The notes under the pieces are model-generated. The model was not told where the DNA came from and did no database searches. It saw only the letters and a list, made by a program, of their open reading frames with translations. Source: an uncultured Oscillospiraceae bacterium (GTDB lineage Bacteria; Bacillota; Clostridia; Oscillospirales; Oscillospiraceae). Taken from it: a stretch of 12,219 nucleotides of DNA. This document shows, piece after piece, positions 6,083-12,219 of the stretch (position 1 is the stretch's first letter; the number at the start of each line of letters is the position of its first letter). The stretch spans positions 1 through 12,219 of the forward strand of contig CAKTPR010000064.1 of the NCBI GenBank assembly GCA_934591725.1, in the 5' to 3' direction. Position numbers and translations under genes: made by a program.

Positions 6083-7702
6083 ATGAATTCTCGTGAGTAT
6101 AATACCCTTGCCTTGGAGCGCCGCGCCGACCGCATAATTGCGCTGCTTTTGTGCATTGCGGTGCTTTTCGCGGCGGCGTCCGGCCTTGATTATGACTGCC
6201 CGTGGGGCGACGATTATGCCGCTTATATAAACGACGGCATCGCGATAGCCCAAGGCCGCTATGCGGAGCAGACCCGGCTCAATTATTTCATGCACCCGTC
6301 GGATATGCCGGCGGAAGCCAAAGACGGAACTCTCGTATATGTCTGGGGATACCCGCTGGTGCTCTCGCTGGTCTATTCCGCTGCGGGCTTTGACAGAACT
6401 GACTACCACAGCATCATATTCTATAAGCTCCCGTCGGTGCTTTCGCTGGCTGCGGCAGCGGGAATACTTTACCTGCTGTTCAGGCGCAGACTGTCGAGAG
6501 CCAGTTCCGCGCTGCTCAGCGTTTATATGTGCGTCCATCCGATAATACTTGACAGCGCGTACAGCATATACAGCGACGTATTCTTCATGATGCTGTCGGC
6601 AGCGGCAGTTTTCATGGCAGAGAAGTTTATCTGCAGGCTTGATGAAGCGAAGCCGGGAGCGCGCTGCTATATCTTCGGTGCAGTGCTGGGGCTGCTGATG
6701 CTCGCCTGTTATGAGACGCGGCTGAACGGAATAACGGTATGCGCGCTTGTTCTCGTGCTGCACGCGGCGCACTTCCTGCACCTGCGGAAAACTGCGGCAA
6801 GCGGAGACGGGCATAAGCCGAAGCTGAAGATACCGGCGGCCGCCGTTCTGCCGTATGCCGTGTTTGCCGTGACGGCTGTTCTGTGCAGCCTGCTGCTGCC
6901 GCGGGCGACCGCGAACACAAGCGACCTTCTCGGCATAGATTTTGCCCAGGTTCTGAGGAACCTGAAATATTATGCCGGCCAGCTGTACAAGTTCTTCGCC
7001 GAGATACACACCGGTACGCTTCCCTATGCCCTCAGGCTCGCCGCGGGCGCAGCCGCGGCACTGCTCATCTGCATCGGCATAATAAATGGCTGGAAGAGTG
7101 ACTCGTTCTTCCGTGTTTATATGCTGTTCACGGCACTGAGCCTGCTGACGCTGGCCTGCCTGCCGTATGTGCAGGGGTGCAGGTATCTTTTCAATATCCT
7201 GCCCTTTATCCTGATGGCGCTTGGCTACGGTATCGATTCGGCTTACGCGTGGCTGAAGGCGCACTTCAGGAACGCGGCTGCGCTCGATAAAGCCGCAAGG
7301 GCAGCCGCCCTCCTGCTGACGGCAGCGATACTCATTTCATCCGTCTCCGGAAATCTTTTCCGTATACTGCGCGGCGAGGATGTGCGCGGCGACGGTGTTG
7401 GAAACGCATATTCGCGCGAATCGCTTGAAATATACGATTTTGTAAAAAACGAGACCCCGGAGGATACCGTCATCGCGTTCAGAAAACCGCGCGTGATGTA
7501 CCTCAACACCGGCAGGGTCGGCTTCTCCCCGATGACCAACTGCGATATACATACATTGACCGACGCGGATTATTATATCGTCTGCGGCAGCCTGTATGAC
7601 GCAGAGGAGCAGGCGCTGATAACCGGCAACGAAGCGATCCTCGATGAGCAGTACTCGTGCGGCGGCTATATCATATACAGGGTGATATCCGAAAAAAATT
7701 GA
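6083..7702 (+). CDS. Polytopic membrane protein, GT-C-type glycosyltransferase (PMT/ArnT-like)
   Basis: ATG 6083 has GGGAGA about 10 bases upstream and gives 539 residues; an in-frame TTG at 6065 lacks a ribosome binding site. The protein has a membrane helix at about 18-34, then a first outside loop with two acidic residues in PWGDDYAAY (D43, D44). About ten further hydrophobic segments follow, with short basic loops such as FRRRLSRAS and a final soluble outside domain of roughly 120 residues. This topology, with an Asp pair in the first loop, is that of GT-C enzymes, which move sugars from polyprenyl-phosphate carriers to proteins, lipids or wall polymers on the outer face. HPSDMPAEAKDGTLVYVWGY resembles the second loop block of PMT_2/RgtA-like members. 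Substrates cannot be inferred. It stands alone, with an IS remnant upstream and a strong promoter starting right after its stop. Confidence 0.75.
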   Translation: MNSREYNTLALERRADRIIALLLCIAVLFAAASGLDYDCPWGDDYAAYINDGIAIAQGRYAEQTRLNYFMHPSDMPAEAKDGTLVYVWGYPLVLSLVYSAAGFDRTDYHSIIFYKLPSVLSLAAAAGILYLLFRRRLSRASSALLSVYMCVHPIILDSAYSIYSDVFFMMLSAAAVFMAEKFICRLDEAKPGARCYIFGAVLGLLMLACYETRLNGITVCALVLVLHAAHFLHLRKTAASGDGHKPKLKIPAAAVLPYAVFAVTAVLCSLLLPRATANTSDLLGIDFAQVLRNLKYYAGQLYKFFAEIHTGTLPYALRLAAGAAAALLICIGIINGWKSDSFFRVYMLFTALSLLTLACLPYVQGCRYLFNILPFILMALGYGIDSAYAWLKAHFRNAAALDKAARAAALLLTAAILISSVSGNLFRILRGEDVRGDGVGNAYSRESLEIYDFVKNETPEDTVIAFRKPRVMYLNTGRVGFSPMTNCDIHTLTDADYYIVCGSLYDAEEQALITGNEAILDEQYSCGGYIIYRVISEKN

Positions 7703-7711
7703 AAATTTATA

Positions 7712-7740
7712 TTGACACTGCGGTAGAATGTTGTTAGAAT
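7712..7740 (+). promoter_or_regulatory. Strong promoter for the structured RNA / pot leader
   Basis: TTGACA (7712-7717), a 17-base spacer and TAGAAT (7735-7740) give a near-perfect vegetative promoter, with initiation expected near 7747. It lies 10 bases past the stop codon of the glycosyltransferase gene and is the only good promoter seen before potA. Confidence 0.85.
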
Positions 7741-7746
7741 AAGTCG

Positions 7747-8132
7747 TCTCAATTGGATATTCCGAGTTTATCCGAAGCAAGATAGCGACCGCTGCGGGGG
7801 CTGAAAAGCCCGGAGCAGCCAAGGCCACACGGACAGCCGGGTCGAATGCCGATAAACCGCGAGCGCGGTGGCAACTTTAGTTGCCTTATTGATTGAGTGG
7901 GAAGCGTAGGCTTCCAAGAGCTCAAGTTTTATAAGTTGGTTACTATAAACCGGTGCTAAAAAGCATAAACTTGTGAAATGGTCAATAAGAGTAGTAAAAG
8001 TAATCTTTGCTATATAGACTCTCAAATCCATTTGGGCTGATGTCCCCGTGCGCGGGGGCAGTGCATATCTGCATATCATTACAGCTCTTTTCAGGCAAGT
8101 CGTGCTTTTTGCATGACTTGCCTTTATTTTTT
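7747..8132 (+). ncRNA. Large structured RNA of unassigned family, upstream of potA
   Basis: About 385 bases without a credible coding frame run from a strong promoter to a strong terminator and contain many perfect pairings. GTTTATC (7766-7772) pairs with GATAAAC (7851-7857), enclosing GCTGC..GCAGC (7791-7795, 7815-7819) and GGGCT-GAAA-AGCCC (7798-7811). Next are hairpins CCGC-GAGC-GCGG (7857-7868) and GGCAAC-TTTA-GTTGCC (7870-7885). CTTATTGA (7885-7892) pairs with TCAATAAG (7982-7989) around a multibranch core with GGAAGC..GCTTCC (7900-7915), CAAGTTT..AAACTTG (7923-7929, 7967-7973) and GGTT..AACC (7938-7951). AGAGT..ACTCT (7988-8022) and CCCCG-TGCG-CGGGG (8044-8057) follow. It lacks the hallmarks of RNase P RNA, tmRNA, T-box, cobalamin, lysine and glmS elements. 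The raiA-motif RNA, a Firmicutes structured RNA, is one candidate worth testing. It may be an independent ncRNA or a leader of the pot operon. Confidence 0.7.
8093..8132 (+). terminator. Rho-independent terminator between the RNA and potA
   Basis: AGGCAAGTCGTGC (8093-8105) and GCATGACTTGCCT (8111-8123) form a 13-bp stem with one G-T wobble and a TTTTT loop, followed by a TTATTTTTT tract. Only 20 bases separate the tract from the potA start codon, leaving no room for another promoter. Confidence 0.93.
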
Positions 8133-8152
8133 ACGACAGGGAGAACGGGGCT

Positions 8153-9271
8153 ATGAAAAAAATCATCGAGCTGAAAAACATCACCAAATCCTTTGACGGA
8201 GAGACCGTGCTGGACGATATCAGTCTTGATATCTATGACAACGAGTTTCTCACGCTTTTAGGCCCTTCGGGCTGCGGCAAGACCACAACGCTGCGCCTCA
8301 TCGGCGGCTTTGAGACGCCGGACAAGGGCGACATTATCTTCATGGGCGAGAACATCAACGACGTGCCGCCCTATAAGCGCAATGTCAATACCGTCTTCCA
8401 GCGCTACGCCCTGTTCCCGCACCTGAACGTTTTCGAGAACATCGCCTTCCCCCTGCGTGAAAAGAAGGTCGACCGCGATGAGATCGAGGAAAAGGTCGAG
8501 GAGATGCTCTCCCTCGTCGCGCTCAAGGGCTTTGAGCACCGCAGCGTCACGAGTCTCTCCGGCGGCCAGCAGCAGCGTGTCGCCATCGCGCGTGCCCTCG
8601 TCAGCCGCCCGAAGGTGCTGCTGCTCGATGAGCCGCTTGCCGCGCTCGACCTCAAGCTGCGCAAGGATATGCAGCAGGAGCTCAAGAAGATCCAGAAAGC
8701 TACCGGGATAACCTTCGTCTTCGTCACGCACGATCAGGAAGAAGCTCTGTCCATGTCGGATACCGTCGTCGTCATGTCCGAGGGTCGCATCCAGCAGATC
8801 GGCACGCCTATCGATATCTACAACGAGCCGACCAACGCCTTCGTCGCCGACTTCATCGGCGAGAGCAACATCGTCGACGGCATCATGCTTGAGGACAGAA
8901 AGGTCTCCTTCTCCGGCCACACCTTTGACTGCGTTGACGCCGGCTTCGGCAAGCGCGAGCCGGTCGATGTCGTCGTGCGTCCGGAGGACGTGGACGTCGT
9001 TTCCGAGGAAAAAGGCATGCTGCGCGGCGTCGTGACCTCGGTCACCTTCCTCGGCGTTCACTACGAGATCATCGTCGATATCGGCGGATTCAAGTGGATG
9101 ATCCAGACCACCGACTTTGTCGACGTCGATGAGCATATAGGACTGTATATCGAGCCGGACGCGATACACATCATGCACAAGTCCGAGTACTCCGGCATGT
9201 ACGGCGACTACTCGTCCTTCTCCAACGAGCTTGACGAGCTGAGCAACGCAGAAAGCGAGAGCGAAGAATGA
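8153..9271 (+). CDS. potA: Spermidine/putrescine ABC transporter ATP-binding protein PotA
   Basis: This 372-residue ATPase powers polyamine import and sits on the inner face of the membrane, paired with PotB and PotC. The nucleotide-binding domain shows Walker A GPSGCGKT (37-44), the Q-loop Gln in VFQRYALFPH (Q83), signature LSGGQ (135-139), Walker B VLLLDE (155-160), D-loop AALD, and the H-loop His in VTHDQEE (H193). Residues from about 240 on carry the TOBE-type regulatory region (VVVRPEDVDVV; VTSVTFLGVHYEIIVDIGG). A Ser/Glu-rich tail (about 345-372) is longer than in many PotA proteins. The start is ATG 8153, with GGGAGAACGGGG just upstream. The terminal ATGA overlaps the start of potB, so the two are translationally coupled. 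Polyamine specificity is supported by the potB and potCD neighbours; the ATPase alone would not decide it. Confidence 0.95.
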   Translation: MKKIIELKNITKSFDGETVLDDISLDIYDNEFLTLLGPSGCGKTTTLRLIGGFETPDKGDIIFMGENINDVPPYKRNVNTVFQRYALFPHLNVFENIAFPLREKKVDRDEIEEKVEEMLSLVALKGFEHRSVTSLSGGQQQRVAIARALVSRPKVLLLDEPLAALDLKLRKDMQQELKKIQKATGITFVFVTHDQEEALSMSDTVVVMSEGRIQQIGTPIDIYNEPTNAFVADFIGESNIVDGIMLEDRKVSFSGHTFDCVDAGFGKREPVDVVVRPEDVDVVSEEKGMLRGVVTSVTFLGVHYEIIVDIGGFKWMIQTTDFVDVDEHIGLYIEPDAIHIMHKSEYSGMYGDYSSFSNELDELSNAESESEE

Positions 9272-10137
9272 ACGAAAAGACCCGCGGCCTTATCCAGCGC
9301 CTGACGCTTACGCCCTATTCGGTGTGGGCAGCGCTGTTCATCGTCGTGCCGCTGATATTCGTGGCCTACTACGCCTTTACCGACACAAGCTTCCGGTTCA
9401 CGACCGAGAACGTCACGCGCTTCTTCACCGCGACGTCGGTCGTTGATGACGGCGAAGCCGTCAGGGAGGTACACACCTACCTGCTGATCTTCATGCGTTC
9501 GCTGAAGCTTGCCGTTATCTCGACGCTCATATGCCTGCTGATGGGCTACCCCATCGCCTATATAATGGCGCGCGCCAAAGTGCGGACGCAGAAGGTCATG
9601 GTCACGCTCATCATGATCCCCATGTGGATGAACTTCCTTATCCGCACCTACGCATGGATGACCATTCTTCAGGACACCGGCATCTTCAACGGCCTGCTCT
9701 CCGCGCTCGGCCTGGGGACGGTACACATCATCGGCACCGAAGCCGCCGTCGTCATCGGCATGGTCTATGACTATTTCCCGTATATGATAATCCCGATATA
9801 TTCTGTCATGGCAAAGATGGACGTGAAGCTCATCGAAGCTGCGCGCGACCTCGGCTGCAACGGTGCGGGCGTGCTGCGCCGCGTCATCTGGCCGCTAAGC
9901 CTGCCGGGCGTGCTCTCCGGCATCACGATGGTGCTGATCCCGTCAATAAGCACCTTCTATATTTCCCAGAAGCTCGGCAACGGCAAGTTCTATCTGATAG
10001 GCGACGCGATCGAAGGGCAGTACGTTGCGAACAACCTGCACTTTGCCGCGGCGATCGCCTTCATTCTCATGATAATCCTGCTGGTGTGCATGGCGCTCAT
10101 GCAGCGCCTTGCCAACCGTAAGCTCATAGTCGCGTAA
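9268..10137 (+). CDS. potB: Spermidine/putrescine ABC transporter permease PotB
   Basis: This 289-residue inner-membrane permease has about six membrane helices: roughly 19-39, 71-100, 110-130, 150-178, 213-235 and 256-282. The cytoplasmic coupling loop reads EAARDLGCNGAGVLRRVIWP (190-209) and continues LSLPG, the EAA motif that docks on PotA. The N-terminus LTLTPYSVWAALFIVVPLIF and the MIPMWMNFLIRTYAW block (117-131) are typical of PotB. A loop insertion of about 20 residues (TSVVDDGEAVREV) lies between helices 1 and 2, as usual for this subfamily. Its start overlaps the potA stop (ATGA) and GAAAGCGAGAG lies upstream within potA. The next gene starts 13 bases after its stop, preceded by a strong Shine-Dalgarno. 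It works as a heterodimer with the PotC part of the following fusion. Confidence 0.95.
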   Translation: MNEKTRGLIQRLTLTPYSVWAALFIVVPLIFVAYYAFTDTSFRFTTENVTRFFTATSVVDDGEAVREVHTYLLIFMRSLKLAVISTLICLLMGYPIAYIMARAKVRTQKVMVTLIMIPMWMNFLIRTYAWMTILQDTGIFNGLLSALGLGTVHIIGTEAAVVIGMVYDYFPYMIIPIYSVMAKMDVKLIEAARDLGCNGAGVLRRVIWPLSLPGVLSGITMVLIPSISTFYISQKLGNGKFYLIGDAIEGQYVANNLHFAAAIAFILMIILLVCMALMQRLANRKLIVA

Positions 10138-10150
10138 GGAGGGGAGCAAA

Positions 10151-12100
10151 ATGAAACCTGCCGCAAAGGTATATACCGCGATCATTATGATCTTCCTTTT
10201 CGCGCCTATCGCGATACTGCTCGTGTTCTCCTTCAACGAGGCCAAGAGCCTTTCCGTGTTCTCCGGCTTCTCGCTCAACTGGTACCGTGAGCTCTTCCGC
10301 GATGCGGAGACCCTCGGCGCGGTGCGCAATACCCTTATCCTCGCCGCCTCCGCCGCCATCATCTCCACCGTCATGGGCACCGCCGCCGCGGTCGGGATAA
10401 ACAAGCTGCGCAGCCGCGCGCTGCGCACTGCGATGGACACCGTGACGAACATCCCCATGGTGAACCCCGATATCATCACCGGTATCTCGCTCATGCTGAT
10501 GTTCGTGTTCGTCGGCCGCCTTTTCGGCGCGGCGACGAGCCTGAACTTTGCCACCATGCTCATCGCGCACGTGACCTTCTGCCTGCCCTACGTCATTCTG
10601 CAGGTGCTGCCGAAGCTCCAGCAGATGGATCGCTCGCTGCCCGAAGCGGCGATGGATCTCGGCTGCACGCCGCTGCGCGCGTTTATGAAAGTCGAGATAC
10701 CTGAGATCATGCCCGGCGTCGTGACCGGCCTCATCATGGCCTTCACCCTCTCGCTGGATGACTTCGTCATCAGCTATTTCACTTCCGGCAACGGCTTCCA
10801 GACCCTGCCGATCCGCATCTACAACATGACGAAAAAGACCGTCACGCCGAAAATGTACGCTCTGGCGACGATCATCTTCTTCGTTATCCTCGCGCTGCTC
10901 ATCATGACGAACCTCATCGACAGTGACAAGCCCAAGACCGCAAAGCCCGCCAAAGCCAAGGCCGCGAAGAAAAAGCGCGAGCGCACCCGCACCGACCGCG
11001 TTATCGCGGGCGTTATCGGCGGCGCGCTGCTCATCGGCATGATCGCGGTTATCGTCCTCTCCGGCGGCAACACCCTGACGCTGAACGTCTATAACTGGGG
11101 CGAGTATATCTCCGACGGCTCCGATGATACTCTTGATACCATAAAAGCCTTTGAGGAATATTACTATGAGACCTACGGCGTCAAGGTCAAGGTGAACTAC
11201 ACCACCTATGCCAGCAATGAGGATATGTTTGCAAAGCTCTCCTCCGGCGCTGTGAGCTTCGATGTCGTCATCCCGTCGGACTATATGATAGCCCGCATGC
11301 GCGAGAACGATATGCTCCTGCCGCTGGACTTTGACAACATCCCGAACTATCAGTACATCAATGAGGGCTTCCACGGTCTGTACTATGACCCGGACGATAT
11401 GTACAGCGTACCCTATACCTACGGCGTCATCGGCGTGATATACGACGCGAACCGCGTCGATGAAGAGGACGCGCACGGCTGGGAGCTCATGTGGAACGAC
11501 AAGTACAAGGGCGATATCCTCCAGTTCAACAACTCCCGCGACGCTTTCGCGACGGCGCAGTATATGCTCGGCCTTGATGTCAACAGCACCGACCACAGCG
11601 AGTGGGACGCCGCGCTCGACGCGCTCAAGAAGCAGGCGCCCCTTGTGAAGAGCTACGTCATGGACGAGGTCTATAACATGATGGAGTCCGGCGAGGCCGC
11701 CATAGCCGCCTACTATGCGGGCGACTACTTCACGATGGTCGACGCTCAGGCGGACAATGTCGATCTGCAGTTCTATTACCCCGACGCAACGAACTACTTC
11801 ATCGACGCGATGTGCATCCCGTCCTGCTGCCAGAATAAGGAGCTTGCCGAGATATTCATTAACTATATGCTCTCTCCTGAGCCCGCGATAGCGAACGCCG
11901 AGTACATCTATTATGCTTCCCCGAACTCCCTTGTCTATGAGGACGAGGGCTACATCGAGGAGATGGGCGAGGACACCATGGCCATCCTCTATCCTGAGAT
12001 AGACTTCAACGCCATGTACGGCGCTTACGCCTACCGCAGCCTCGACGCAGACATGCTCGACTACGTCAACACCCTCTGGGAGACGCTGAAAATCAACTAA
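10151..12100 (+). CDS. potCD: PotC-PotD fusion: polyamine permease joined to its substrate-binding protein
   Basis: A single uninterrupted frame of 649 residues begins at ATG 10151 behind AAGGAGGGG. Residues 1-255 are PotC, with six helices and the EAA loop EAAMDLGCTPLRAFMKVEIP (165-184). A lysine-rich linker (259-282, KPAKAKAAKKKRERTR) follows and must be cytoplasmic. Then comes an extra helix at about 285-303 and the PotD-type binding protein (about 308-649). The latter opens with LTLNVYNWGEYISDG and has FDVVIPSDYMI, VPYTYGVIGVIYD and the DAMCIPSCCQNKELAEIFIN block of the family. The seventh helix carries the chain across, so the binding domain stays tethered outside, replacing the usual lipoprotein anchor. 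There is no internal lipobox and no stop or frameshift at the joint, so this is a true fusion. Fused permease-binding proteins are known in other ABC importers (for example GlnPH-type) and in some clostridial pot loci. Spermidine versus putrescine preference cannot be read from sequence. Confidence 0.95.
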   Translation: MKPAAKVYTAIIMIFLFAPIAILLVFSFNEAKSLSVFSGFSLNWYRELFRDAETLGAVRNTLILAASAAIISTVMGTAAAVGINKLRSRALRTAMDTVTNIPMVNPDIITGISLMLMFVFVGRLFGAATSLNFATMLIAHVTFCLPYVILQVLPKLQQMDRSLPEAAMDLGCTPLRAFMKVEIPEIMPGVVTGLIMAFTLSLDDFVISYFTSGNGFQTLPIRIYNMTKKTVTPKMYALATIIFFVILALLIMTNLIDSDKPKTAKPAKAKAAKKKRERTRTDRVIAGVIGGALLIGMIAVIVLSGGNTLTLNVYNWGEYISDGSDDTLDTIKAFEEYYYETYGVKVKVNYTTYASNEDMFAKLSSGAVSFDVVIPSDYMIARMRENDMLLPLDFDNIPNYQYINEGFHGLYYDPDDMYSVPYTYGVIGVIYDANRVDEEDAHGWELMWNDKYKGDILQFNNSRDAFATAQYMLGLDVNSTDHSEWDAALDALKKQAPLVKSYVMDEVYNMMESGEAAIAAYYAGDYFTMVDAQADNVDLQFYYPDATNYFIDAMCIPSCCQNKELAEIFINYMLSPEPAIANAEYIYYASPNSLVYEDEGYIEEMGEDTMAILYPEIDFNAMYGAYAYRSLDADMLDYVNTLWETLKIN

Positions 12101-12219
12101 GCATACACCTTTTGGCGTACCGCGCGTGCCCCCCCCTTGTCTGGCAGATTGTCAAGCAAGTGCAACACTTTTTGATTGAAAAAGCTCTGTTGGGGAGAGC
12201 CAGCCGAGGCATTTTCTGG
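12101..12219. other. Region after potCD, possible start of a mobile element
   Basis: No gene is seen. There is a run of eight C (12129-12136), then ATTGTCAAGCAAGTGCAACA (12149-12168) followed by CTTTTT, and a small hairpin GCTCT..AGAGC (12184-12200). The reverse complement, AAAAAGTGTTGCACTTG, recalls the ends of IS30-family elements, with a transposase gene expected beyond the window. This is weak, from recall only. No convincing terminator for the pot operon was found, apart from a poor stem near 12101-12120. Confidence 0.3.

Noticed and set aside
5936..7264. Long minus-strand open frame (442 codons) opposite the glycosyltransferase gene
   Set aside because: Its composition (rich in Arg, Gln, His) is that of a reversed membrane-protein gene. 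No ribosome binding site or known domain; the plus strand frame has clear topology and motifs.
7747..8132. RNase P RNA, tmRNA or T-box as identity of the RNA before potA
   Set aside because: No GAGGAAAGTCC-type P4 core, no tRNA-like CCA end or tag reading frame, and no GGGTGGNACCGCG anti-terminator box.
10124..11596. Long minus-strand open frame (490 codons) opposite potCD
   Set aside because: Shadow of a strongly conserved gene in GC-rich DNA; His/Asp/Gly-rich nonsense composition and no start signal.
1..12219. CRISPR arrays, tRNA genes, toxin-antitoxin pairs or phage defence genes
   Set aside because: No regularly spaced repeats, no tRNA cloverleaf sequences and no proteins of such families were seen.

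Overview
The window looks like a chromosomal segment of a GC-rich member of the Clostridia, most likely an Oscillospiraceae/Ruminococcaceae-type gut bacterium. The case rests on strong Shine-Dalgarno sequences and TTGACA/TATAAT-type promoters, a Gram-positive style SH3b-NlpC/P60 wall hydrolase and class A penicillin-binding protein, a DUF1292 (YrzB-type) protein, a BofC-C-like small protein, and palindromic intergenic repeats of the kind common in these genomes. No species can be named from the sequence alone.

Left part (1-4260, minus strand): cell-envelope genes. A class A penicillin-binding protein (4105-1874) is followed by a two-gene unit with its own near-consensus promoter. That unit encodes a 93-residue conserved-looking small protein and a secreted NlpC/P60 peptidase with four SH3b repeats, whose C-terminus runs off the left edge. 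PBP builds and the NlpC/P60 enzyme cuts peptidoglycan.

Middle (4260-6080): an intergenic stretch with two palindromic repeats, one of them a MITE-like unit with nested perfect hairpins. Then come a short membrane-anchored BofC-C-like protein, the DUF1292 protein, a structured RNA that I read as 6S RNA with a perfect terminator, and an internally deleted ISL3-type transposase remnant directly after that terminator.

Right part (6083-12219, plus strand): a polytopic GT-C-type membrane glycosyltransferase stands alone. After it, a consensus promoter starts a roughly 385-nt, heavily structured non-coding stretch that ends in a strong terminator only 20 bases before the start of potA. The polyamine ABC transporter follows as potA, potB and a potC-potD fusion. 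In the fusion the permease is joined through a basic linker and an extra membrane helix to the substrate-binding protein. The last ~80 bases may be the beginning of another mobile element.

The most interesting item is the large structured RNA in front of the pot operon. It may be an independent ncRNA, a cis-acting leader controlling polyamine import by termination and read-through, or both. I could not assign it to a known family by eye.
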